From: Comamonadaceae bacterium
Lineage (GTDB): Bacteria > Pseudomonadota > Gammaproteobacteria > Burkholderiales > Burkholderiaceae_C
DNA length: 64,000 nucleotides
NCBI GenBank assembly: GCA_021299875.1
Contig: JAJTEW010000003.1
Span: 62,001-126,000 of the forward strand
Direction: 5' to 3'
A program made the position numbers and the translations under genes. The first letter of the stretch is position 1. Every line of letters begins with the position of its first letter. Positions 8,312 to 15,523 of this stretch are shown piece after piece. The notes below the pieces were generated by a model that saw only the letters and a program-made list of their open reading frames with translations, was not told the DNA's origin and made no database searches.

Positions 8312-9433
8312 ATGCAATTCTTACACCCCTTCATGCTTTGGTCTTTTGTGCTGATGCCGCTGATGGCTGGCGTGTATGTTTGGCTATTGAGGCGCAAGCG
8401 TCAACAGGTGGTTTCTTTTTCGGCCGTTTCATGGATTGTGCAAAACATCGAAACACCATCGGCATGGCGACGCCATGTTCCACCAGCGCTGTTGTTCGTG
8501 GCCATGGGGCTGTTGTTGTTCGCATCTGCCAGACCCGTGGCGCGGGTCACCTTGCCAGCCGATTACATGACCCTCATCATGGCCATGGACGTTTCTCGCA
8601 GCATGTTGGCCGAAGATGTGGAACCCAGCCGCATCAAAGCGGCGCAAAAGGCGGCCAAAGATTTTTTACAAGATTTACCTTCCCATATTCGAGTCGGCAT
8701 CGTGTCCTTTGCGGCCAACGCCCAGGTTGTGCAGCATGTGACCCCTCAACGGGCCGAATTGGTCGAAGCCATTGACCGTTTTCAATTGCAAAGAGGCACC
8801 GCGACAGGCAGTGGTTTGTTGATGGCTTTGGCCACTTTACGGCCAGAGGCCAAGCTGGATTTGGAAAAGGTGCTTTTTCCCTCAAGCCCCTCTGGTTTTT
8901 GGGGTGACGCTGGGGGTGGCCTGAACAACAGTGCCCGCAGCTTGGATGCCAAGCCTTCTGAAAAAGAGCGAGCGCCTGAACCCCCTGGCTCCTTCAAAGG
9001 GGGTGCCATTGTTTTGTTGTCGGATGGCCGCAGAACATCGGGGCCAGACCCTTTGTGGGCGGCCCAAAAAGCAGCCGACTTGGGCGTTCGTGTGTACACC
9101 GTTGGATTTGGAACCCCCAACGGGTTCATTCCAGGCTTTGAGGGTTCTTCGTTTTATGCCCAGGTCGATGAAGAATCACTCAAAGCCGTCGCCAAGATCA
9201 CCGAGGCCGAATACTTCAAAGCGGGATCGGCGGATGATTTGAAAAAAGTTTATCAGCACTTGTCGAATCAATTCATCTTGGAAAAAAGAGACACAGAAAT
9301 CACGGCACTGCTCTCTGGTGCTGCTTTGTTCATGATGGTGCTTGCCTTTGTTTTGTCGGCCATTTGGTTTCGCATGGGGGATCCGGGCCCGATGAAAATT
9401 TTCCGACATGTCCAGCCTCAAAACAAAGCGTGA
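8312..9433 (+). CDS. VWA domain membrane protein, second paralogue (BatA/BatB-like)
   Basis: A 373-residue protein with the same plan as the minus-strand VWA protein: N-terminal helices at about 5-26 and 58-74, a VWA domain and a C-terminal helix near 330-352. The metal site is DVSRS at 93-97 with LLSDGRRTSG later. A low-complexity insertion at about 190-230 sits at the same place as in the paralogue. It is divergent from the protease operon. The shared architecture suggests the two VWA proteins act as a pair. No TPR protein (BatC) or BatD gene is nearby. Confidence 0.88.
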   Translation: MQFLHPFMLWSFVLMPLMAGVYVWLLRRKRQQVVSFSAVSWIVQNIETPSAWRRHVPPALLFVAMGLLLFASARPVARVTLPADYMTLIMAMDVSRSMLAEDVEPSRIKAAQKAAKDFLQDLPSHIRVGIVSFAANAQVVQHVTPQRAELVEAIDRFQLQRGTATGSGLLMALATLRPEAKLDLEKVLFPSSPSGFWGDAGGGLNNSARSLDAKPSEKERAPEPPGSFKGGAIVLLSDGRRTSGPDPLWAAQKAADLGVRVYTVGFGTPNGFIPGFEGSSFYAQVDEESLKAVAKITEAEYFKAGSADDLKKVYQHLSNQFILEKRDTEITALLSGAALFMMVLAFVLSAIWFRMGDPGPMKIFRHVQPQNKA

Positions 9434-9451
9434 TCAACACGGGTGTTTGAA

Positions 9452-10324
9452 ATGAAAAATCACGACCATCCATTCATTCAAGTGGGGCACTTGAAGTTTG
9501 CCTACATTGAGCAAGGCACCGGTCCCACTGTGATCTTGTTGCATGGTTTTCCTGACCACGCTTTGACTTGGAGTCACCAAATCGAAGCGCTGAGTGCGCA
9601 GGGGTACCGGGTGATCGCACCTTACCTCAAGGGCTATCCACCCACAGAGGTCCCGCCGGATGGTTTTTATGACAAGGCCACGCTGGTTCATGAAATTGCG
9701 CAGTTCACTCAGATGATTTGTCAGCATGAAACCTGTCATTTGGTAGGACAAGATTGGGGCGCGATCATCGGTTATGGCCTGTTGGCGGCTTATCCTGAAT
9801 TGTTCAAGCGAGCGGTTCTGATGGCGGTTCCCCACCCCGAAAAGGTCGGGCAAAGTATTTTGGATGCCAAGCACATCCATCGCTCATTCCATTGGTGGTT
9901 TTTTCAATTGAAGGACTTGCCTGAAAAAGCCATATGGCAAAACGACATGGCCTTCATTGATTACTTGTGGGCATACTGGACTGTTGAAGGATTTCAAGAC
10001 GAAGAGCACATCCGAAGCATCAAGCAAATGTTGTCTCAACCCGGTGTTCTGGCCGCCACCTTGGGCTACTACCGCGCGATGTTTGATCAGGACAAATTCA
10101 ATCCTGAGCATGCTGATTTAAGGCTCAGAATGGCTCGCCCAATTGGCGTGCCCACGCTCGCATTGTGCGGCGCAGAGGACCTGCGTGCTGAGTTGATGCT
10201 GGATCAATCCCAATATTTCACCGCTGAATATGACTTTCAATTGATTGAAAAGGCGGGTCATTTTTTGCATCGAGAGCAACCTCAGGCGGTCACGGCTCAA
10301 ATTTTGGCTTGGCTTGATAAATAA
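9452..10324 (+). CDS. Alpha/beta hydrolase, epoxide hydrolase-like
   Basis: A 290-residue alpha/beta hydrolase whose nucleophile is Asp (GQDWGA, Asp101), not Ser, with the oxyanion motif HGFPD and a late His (AGHFLH). Asp nucleophiles with HGxP are typical of epoxide hydrolases; haloalkane dehalogenases also use Asp. YYRAMF in the lid region supplies a tyrosine expected in epoxide hydrolases. A GTG at 9443 is an alternative start; neither start has a strong ribosome site. It begins 18 bases after the VWA gene and may share its transcript. The substrate is unknown. Confidence 0.85.
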   Translation: MKNHDHPFIQVGHLKFAYIEQGTGPTVILLHGFPDHALTWSHQIEALSAQGYRVIAPYLKGYPPTEVPPDGFYDKATLVHEIAQFTQMICQHETCHLVGQDWGAIIGYGLLAAYPELFKRAVLMAVPHPEKVGQSILDAKHIHRSFHWWFFQLKDLPEKAIWQNDMAFIDYLWAYWTVEGFQDEEHIRSIKQMLSQPGVLAATLGYYRAMFDQDKFNPEHADLRLRMARPIGVPTLALCGAEDLRAELMLDQSQYFTAEYDFQLIEKAGHFLHREQPQAVTAQILAWLDK

Positions 10325-10351
10325 ATTTCGCTCTTGATTTTCGTTTTAAAC

Positions 10352-10972
10352 ATGCGTGCCTCGAAAAGAATCATTGCTGGATTTCTTGGATGGATCCTCT
10401 GCCTTTCGACGGGCTTTTCGCAAGCGCAGGATCAACAGTTGATTGAGAGATTGCAACAAGGTGGTTTGAACATTTTTTTCAGGCACGCCATCACGCCAGG
10501 CAAGGACCCCGTCAAGTTCAACCCGCCCACTGAACGCCCCCATGACTGCTCTGCTGGTTCGCGTCAGCTCAATGACGAGGGCAGAGCGCAAAGCAGGCGG
10601 ATAGGCCAACGGATCAAAGAACTCAACATTCCCATTGGCGAGGTTTATGCCAGCAGTTTTTGTCGGTGTGAAGAAACAGCCAAGTTGGCTTTTGACCGAT
10701 TGACGTCGACGGATTGGTTGGTCGTTCGTCCCGGTGTGTTCAAGCCAGACCTGGACAGGGCATTGAGATCGATCCCGACCCAGGGCTTTTTCAATAAAGC
10801 GCCATCAGGCAAAAACAATGTGTACGTTGGGCACGGTGTCACGTTCACCCAAGGGGTGCTCAGCAGTGACTTTGGTCTTTTAGAAGCAAGAATTTTCCTG
10901 GAGGAAGGTGAGGCGGCTGTCTTCGAACCCGGAGACAAGCCGAGGGTGCTTGGGAAAATCAAATTTTATTGA
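10352..10972 (+). CDS. Exported histidine phosphatase superfamily protein
   Basis: A 206-residue protein with an N-terminal signal peptide (helix about 7-24, cleavage near SQAQ). The phosphatase core is recognisable: FFRHAIT at 42-48 holds the Arg-His pair that normally reads RHG, then SSFCRCEETAKLAF and a late VGHG with the second His. The Ala after the catalytic His departs from the usual Gly. Family members dephosphorylate small molecules or proteins; here the location should be periplasmic. A TTG at 10334 would add six residues. It follows the epoxide hydrolase gene by 27 bases. Confidence 0.8.
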   Translation: MRASKRIIAGFLGWILCLSTGFSQAQDQQLIERLQQGGLNIFFRHAITPGKDPVKFNPPTERPHDCSAGSRQLNDEGRAQSRRIGQRIKELNIPIGEVYASSFCRCEETAKLAFDRLTSTDWLVVRPGVFKPDLDRALRSIPTQGFFNKAPSGKNNVYVGHGVTFTQGVLSSDFGLLEARIFLEEGEAAVFEPGDKPRVLGKIKFY

Positions 10973-11053
10973 GCCTTCTTGCTCAAGCCCCAGAATGGGC
11001 GCAATGGGTATCCACAACGGATGATGTACATGTTTTCTGGAACGGAATTTCTG

Positions 11054-11488
11054 ATGAACCTGCCCTCAATACCATGGCGAGCCAAGCCGCTTCTTTGGGC
11101 TGCCGCACTGGCATGTCTTTTGTCAAATGGCGTTCAGGCATCGACTTGCATCATTGCCGGGCGCATGGATGCTGCAGGTTGGGCACCACAATTTCAAACC
11201 GTTCGCCTTTTGGATAGCGTGGGGCGCATCTTGCCGGTCAGGAATAAGTCTGATTTGACTCAGGTTCGGGCGGTGGAGTTGACTGAAGCGGCTCTTTTGT
11301 CCGTGTGCGACGGCAACAAAGCCTTGACACGTGGGGATGGCGTTGCGTCCAAAGGCCCCGTACCGGCTGCCAAGCCTGGCCGGTTCAATGTGGCAGGCTT
11401 GGGCTTTCCAAAGCTGCAGACCGGTGGTGAATTGGTTGAATTGGACATCAGCGTTCCTGCAGATCAGGTTGTGATGATGACCCGCTAA
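11054..11488 (+). CDS. Secreted hypothetical protein
   Basis: A 144-residue protein that I do not recognise. A hydrophobic segment at about 12-27 ending in VQAS looks like a signal peptide. The mature part has two Cys residues (STCIIAG, LSVCDG) that could form a disulfide, and no other motif. The ATG at 11054 is preceded by GGAACGGA; the frame stays open further upstream to 10979 but without a site. It lies between the phosphatase and the nitrilase-family gene on the same strand. Confidence 0.6.
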   Translation: MNLPSIPWRAKPLLWAAALACLLSNGVQASTCIIAGRMDAAGWAPQFQTVRLLDSVGRILPVRNKSDLTQVRAVELTEAALLSVCDGNKALTRGDGVASKGPVPAAKPGRFNVAGLGFPKLQTGGELVELDISVPADQVVMMTR

Positions 11489-11541
11489 AGCCTGCTGGAG
11501 TCAAAGGGGGGTTTTTTGGGCCACTGCACTTGAAAGCACAC

Positions 11542-12372
11542 ATGAAGATAGCCGCATTGCAAATGGTTTCAGCGCCGGATTTGGCAACAAACTTGGCAAC
11601 AGCCGAAAGACTGATTGACCAAGCCGTCGCCGAGGGTGCCCAACTGGTTTCTTTACCCGAGTACTTTGTGCAAATGGGTTTAAGTGAAACCGACAAATTG
11701 ACGATCGCCGAAGAGTTGGGACATGGGCCCATCCAACACATGCTGACGGCCAAAGCTCGGCAACATGCGATATGGGTGGCAGGTGGCTCACTCCCCATCA
11801 AGACCTTGGACCCAGCCAAGGTCACCAATACGGCACTGCTCTTCAATCCACAAGGCGAGAGGGTGGCGCGGTACGACAAGATGCATCTCTTCAGCTACCA
11901 AGACGGCACACGCCATTTGGATGAAGGCCGCACCATGGTGGCGGGAACATCGGTCGTTGTCGCCGACACACCCTTTGGCCGCGTGGGCATGTCCATTTGT
12001 TATGACCTGCGCTTTGCGGAGCTTTACCGTGCCATGGGCGAGGTGAATCTGATCTTGGTACCTTCCGCCTTTACGGTGCCGACCGGAACGGCCCATTGGC
12101 TTGTCTTGTTGCGCGCACGTGCCATTGAGAACCAGTGTTACGTTTTGGCTGCGGCGCAAGGTGGCACCCACGCCAGTGGCCGCCAAACCTATGGACACAG
12201 CATGTTGATCGACCCTTGGGGGGAGGTGGTGGCGGAACTCCCCCTCGGTGAGGGTGTGGTGATGGGCCAGATGGACCCCGAGCGACTCAAGTCCGTGCGA
12301 CACCACTTGCAAGCCTTGCAGCACCGGCGCTTGAACACCGAGATGACGGGCACAGGCGGCAAACACCGCTGA
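11542..12372 (+). CDS. Nitrilase superfamily carbon-nitrogen hydrolase (Nit1/omega-amidase type)
   Basis: A 276-residue enzyme with the complete Glu-Lys-Cys triad of the nitrilase superfamily: Glu40 (LPEY), Lys113 (YDKMHLF) and Cys153 (SICYDLRF). The length and motifs fit the Nit1/Nit2-like branch, which hydrolyses amides such as deaminated glutathione or alpha-ketoglutaramate. It acts in the cytosol. A TTG at 11530 is an alternative start. A perfect 9-base-arm hairpin lies after the stop at 12398-12424. The next gene, an SDR, is convergent. Confidence 0.9.
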   Translation: MKIAALQMVSAPDLATNLATAERLIDQAVAEGAQLVSLPEYFVQMGLSETDKLTIAEELGHGPIQHMLTAKARQHAIWVAGGSLPIKTLDPAKVTNTALLFNPQGERVARYDKMHLFSYQDGTRHLDEGRTMVAGTSVVVADTPFGRVGMSICYDLRFAELYRAMGEVNLILVPSAFTVPTGTAHWLVLLRARAIENQCYVLAAAQGGTHASGRQTYGHSMLIDPWGEVVAELPLGEGVVMGQMDPERLKSVRHHLQALQHRRLNTEMTGTGGKHR

Positions 12373-12397
12373 CGTGCGCAGCCCTTCAGCCATGACC

Positions 12398-12424
12398 GCC
12401 AACTGACCCAAATGTTCAGTTGGC
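12398..12424. terminator. Hairpin between convergent genes
   Basis: GCCAACTGA and TCAGTTGGC pair perfectly around a 9-base loop, 26 bases after the nitrilase-family stop and 34 bases beyond the SDR stop. The T run is missing, so this may work with Rho or serve both strands weakly. Confidence 0.5.
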
Positions 12425-12457
12425 AGGCACTGGTTCAGCTGAAATCGGCGCAACGGA

Positions 12458-13309
12458 TCAAGTCGACTTCGACTTCGGCTTCGGCTTCGGCTTCGGCTTC
12501 GACTGTAGCGTCAACGGTGATGCGCTGGGCCTACTTTTGCGCAAAGTGGGCAAACCCACCCCCGCGGCGTCAAACCCACCGTCTACCGCGAGGGTTTGGC
12601 CATTGATGTAGCTGGCCTGCGTGCTGCACAAAAAGGCCACTGCGTTGGCGATTTCTTCCGTGCCGCCATAACGGTTCATGGGGATGGTGTCGTGGTAGTC
12701 CTTGATGATGGCTTTGCTGTGGACCAACTTGGCCATTTCAGTGGCCACGGGCCCGGGCGCAACACAGTTCACGCGAATGCCAACATCCCCCAATTCTGCG
12801 GCTTGTTGTTTGGTCAGGTGGATGAGGGCCGCTTTGCTGGTGCCGTAGGCCACCCGCAGGGTGCTGGCTCTCAGTCCCGAGATCGAAGCGATGTTGACCA
12901 CACTGCCACCCCCGTTTTTGAGCATGACCTTGGCACAAATCTGGGTGCACCAAAAGGCACCGTCCAAATTGGTGTCCATGATGGATCGCCAATCTTGCCA
13001 AGTCACGTCCAGTATCGGTTTGAAAATGGCCACGCCCGCGTTGTTGACCAGTGAATCGATGCGGCCGAATTTTTTCTCGATGCGAGCGACAGAGCGAGAC
13101 ACTTGAACGGGCTTGGACACATCGCAATGAATGGCCAGAAAGTCCGGGTTGTTGAAATGACCTTCGGCCTTGGCCAGCGTGTGCTTGTCAACATCCAGCG
13201 CCGCCACTCGGTAACCGCGTTGAAGGAAGGTGTTGCAAATTTCCAAACCAATACCGCGAGCGCCGCCGGTGACAACAACAACAGGATTGGAATTTTGGAC
13301 TGTTTTCAT
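12458..13309 (-). CDS. Short-chain dehydrogenase/reductase with Pro-Lys tail
   Basis: A 283-residue classical SDR. The cofactor loop TGGARGIG is at 14-21, NNAG follows, and the catalytic Tyr-Lys pair appears as YGTSK. The Rossmann domain ends at about residue 258 (GQTLAVDGGF). The last residues read SKPKPKPKPKSKST, encoded by a six-fold hexamer repeat, and are not part of the fold. An ATG at 13333 is possible upstream, but the start at 13309 fits the family length. The substrate is unknown. It is convergent with the nitrilase-family gene. Confidence 0.88.
   Translation of the reverse strand: MKTVQNSNPVVVVTGGARGIGLEICNTFLQRGYRVAALDVDKHTLAKAEGHFNNPDFLAIHCDVSKPVQVSRSVARIEKKFGRIDSLVNNAGVAIFKPILDVTWQDWRSIMDTNLDGAFWCTQICAKVMLKNGGGSVVNIASISGLRASTLRVAYGTSKAALIHLTKQQAAELGDVGIRVNCVAPGPVATEMAKLVHSKAIIKDYHDTIPMNRYGGTEEIANAVAFLCSTQASYINGQTLAVDGGFDAAGVGLPTLRKSRPSASPLTLQSKPKPKPKPKSKST
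12468..12503. repeat. Hexanucleotide tandem repeat inside SDR 3' end
   Basis: Six adjacent 6-base units: TTCGAC, four copies of TTCGGC, then TTCGAC. On the coding (minus) strand they give alternating Lys with Pro or Ser. The unit length is a multiple of three, so copy-number change would lengthen or shorten the tail without a frameshift. Confidence 0.95.
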
Positions 13310-13420
13310 GGCGGATGAACAAGGGGGTTTCAAGGACGAAATGTCAAAAAGATGGGCCCAGTGTGGGGGACGATTGTGGACGGGATTTTCGCCCCAAAAA
13401 GGGCTTGGCTGCCAACGCGA

Positions 13421-14353
13421 TCAGTCCCAGTGCGGGTCGAGTTTCTGGGTGAAACCCTGCAAGTCTTCAAAAAATGGAAGCGCGCCACCTGCAATGGCAC
13501 AAAACTGCCAGTTTGTTTTGCCCTCCACCGTGTGCCGACCCTGGTAATCGGTGAAGTCTCCTCGCGTGGCCATAGAGACCCAGACAGGACCCTCCAGCCT
13601 CTCGTACAGTTGGTTGATGTCGGTGCTGAACAAGTAGGCTGAGACAAAATACAAGGGCGCATTGGCTGCGCCCAGCTGCCGCGATGTCAGCACACAATAA
13701 CGCCACAAGGCTTCATCGATGTGTTCAGATCCCCAAGTGCGCTTGAGAAAATACCGAATGACACTGGGCCTGGTCAAGGCATTGAAAATACCTTGGCGCC
13801 AAAAGTCCAGGGTCAGCAAATGGTAAAGCCAGGGCAAACCCAGCGTACCACCGGCGGGGCCATAGCGCCGTTTTTTCCCGCTGAATCCGGTTGGGCTGAC
13901 CAGTGCAAGCCGCCGGATGGTGTGCGGCGCCTCGGTCTTGGCACGGACAGCGAACTCGCCGGACAGCGATAACGCCAACACATCAGCGACTGCACCGCCG
14001 TGCTCGGACTGGATGATGGCCAGCGCAGCATGCAAAGCGTCCGTCATCAAGCGCGGGGTGTAAGCGCGGGCACTGCGTTCAGAAAACCCAAAACCTGGCA
14101 GTTCCAAAGCGTAGACCGGGCGTTGCCGCGCACAGTGGTCAAAAAGGGGGGCCACCTCGGCAGCCGAGGCTGCGGCGTTCACGCTGTGAACCAGCAACAG
14201 GGGTGGCAGCCCGCGCGCTGCCCCTTGCGGCTCCGCGCTGTAAAGGCTGAGGCGACCTGCAGGCGACTCGATGTCGCGCCTCAGCGCGGACAAGGCGGGT
14301 GGAAGAGATGGAGGGGTGGAAGAGGATGGGGGCACACCCAATGCTAAGGCCAA
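13421..14353 (-). CDS. Alpha/beta hydrolase fold protein
   Basis: About 310 residues with an alpha/beta hydrolase pattern: PPLLLVHSVNA (oxyanion region), ELPGFGFSER, and a nucleophile elbow LALSLSGEFA. The elbow is not a clean G-x-S-x-G, so either Ser could be the nucleophile or the protein may be inactive. The first 25 residues are Pro/Ser-rich. The start is uncertain: TTG at 14353 is the first plausible codon and no ATG follows in frame before the domain. It is divergent from the bciA-like gene, about 110 bases away. A link to chlorophyll synthesis, like that of BchO, is only speculation. Confidence 0.7.
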   Translation of the reverse strand: MALALGVPPSSSTPPSLPPALSALRRDIESPAGRLSLYSAEPQGAARGLPPLLLVHSVNAAASAAEVAPLFDHCARQRPVYALELPGFGFSERSARAYTPRLMTDALHAALAIIQSEHGGAVADVLALSLSGEFAVRAKTEAPHTIRRLALVSPTGFSGKKRRYGPAGGTLGLPWLYHLLTLDFWRQGIFNALTRPSVIRYFLKRTWGSEHIDEALWRYCVLTSRQLGAANAPLYFVSAYLFSTDINQLYERLEGPVWVSMATRGDFTDYQGRHTVEGKTNWQFCAIAGGALPFFEDLQGFTQKLDPHWD

Positions 14354-14464
14354 TTGCGTTGAAGCGGTCGAGAATTGGACATCGGCATCGCCAAGTCCCC
14401 TCAGTTAAATCACAGTAACATTGAATTTCTGATTAATTTGGGAATTCCCGGCGTGACCACCGAA

Positions 14465-15523
14465 ATGCTTTCCAGCCCTTTGTCGTGCTCAGACAGCACC
14501 ACACCATCGCCAGAGATGGGTGTGGCATCAAGGGCTGGCCAGCGTGTGCTTTTGCTCGGGGCTACCGGCACGATCGGCACCGCCACAGCACGAGCGTTGC
14601 TGCGGCGTGGCCATGAGGTGGTTTGTCTGGTCAGGCCCCGCCAAGGTGCGGGAGCAAGGCAAGCCGATTCCAACCTGTCGGAACGCCTGGCTGGGGCCAC
14701 GATCATTTGGGGCAATGCGACCGAAGAGGGTTTTTGGAAACAAGCGGATTTGGCGCCTATCCATGTGGATGCGGTGGTCTCTTGCATGGCCTCGCGCATG
14801 GGCTCACCCCAAGATGCTTGGCGGGTCGATCACCAAGCCCATGTCTGGGCGCTGCAAGCGGCACAAGCTGCGGGGGTGAAACATTTTGTGCAACTGTCGG
14901 CCATCTGTGTGCAAAAGCCCTTGTTGGCGTTTCAGCATGCCAAGCTGGCCTTTGAAAAAGCCTTGATCGAATCAGGCCTGACTTATTCCATCGTGCGGCC
15001 CACGGCTTTTTTTAAATCGCTGTCGGGCCAGCTCGACCGTGTCAAAAAAGGCAAGCCGTTTTTGATTTTTGGAGATGGCCAGTTGACCGCCTGCAAACCC
15101 ATCAGCGACGATGATTTGGCGGATTTTTTGGTGGGGTGTCTTCATGATGTGTCGCGGCACAACCAGATCTTGCCCATCGGTGGGCCGGGGCCTGCCATCA
15201 CGCCGCTGGCGCAGGGCGAGCAATTGTTTGCATTGCTGGGGATGCCGCCTCATTTCAAGCGCGTTCCGGTGGGTCTGTTGGACGTCATCGTGGGCGTTTT
15301 GAGCGTGTTGGGAAAGCTCATTCCAGCAGCTGCCGAAAAGGCCGAGCTGGCCCGCATTGGGCGCTATTACGCCACCGAATCCATGTTGGTGTGGGACGCT
15401 CAGACGCAGCGCTACGATGCCCGCGCCACACCCTCCCACGGGTCACAAACGCTGTTCGATGCCTATGCCCGTTGGGTCAAAGGGGAGGGCGCGCCCGATC
15501 GAGGGGAACACGCTGTTTTTTAA
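14465..15523 (+). CDS. bciA: 3,8-divinyl (proto)chlorophyllide 8-vinyl reductase-like protein
   Basis: A 352-residue NAD(P)H-binding reductase of the NmrA-like atypical SDR group. The cofactor loop is GATGTIG at 32-38. The central block matches 8-vinyl reductases of the BciA/DVR type as I know them: LSAICVQKPLLAFQHAK, TYSIVRPTAFFKSLSGQ, KGKPFLIFGDG and ACKPIS. BciA reduces the 8-vinyl group to ethyl in bacteriochlorophyll synthesis. No other photosynthesis gene lies in the window. The ATG at 14465 is preferred over one at 14375, which would leave only 21 bases to the divergent gene. Its stop overlaps the convergent MFS gene by 4 bases. Confidence 0.8.
   Translation: MLSSPLSCSDSTTPSPEMGVASRAGQRVLLLGATGTIGTATARALLRRGHEVVCLVRPRQGAGARQADSNLSERLAGATIIWGNATEEGFWKQADLAPIHVDAVVSCMASRMGSPQDAWRVDHQAHVWALQAAQAAGVKHFVQLSAICVQKPLLAFQHAKLAFEKALIESGLTYSIVRPTAFFKSLSGQLDRVKKGKPFLIFGDGQLTACKPISDDDLADFLVGCLHDVSRHNQILPIGGPGPAITPLAQGEQLFALLGMPPHFKRVPVGLLDVIVGVLSVLGKLIPAAAEKAELARIGRYYATESMLVWDAQTQRYDARATPSHGSQTLFDAYARWVKGEGAPDRGEHAVF

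Noticed and set aside
12468-12503. Possible CRISPR-like short repeat
   Set aside because: The units are 6 bases, contiguous, without spacers, and lie in a coding frame; it is a microsatellite.
14353-14465. PpsR/CrtJ (TGT-N12-ACA) or FNR site before the bciA-like gene
   Set aside because: No correctly spaced pair was found in this region, so phototrophic regulation could not be supported.
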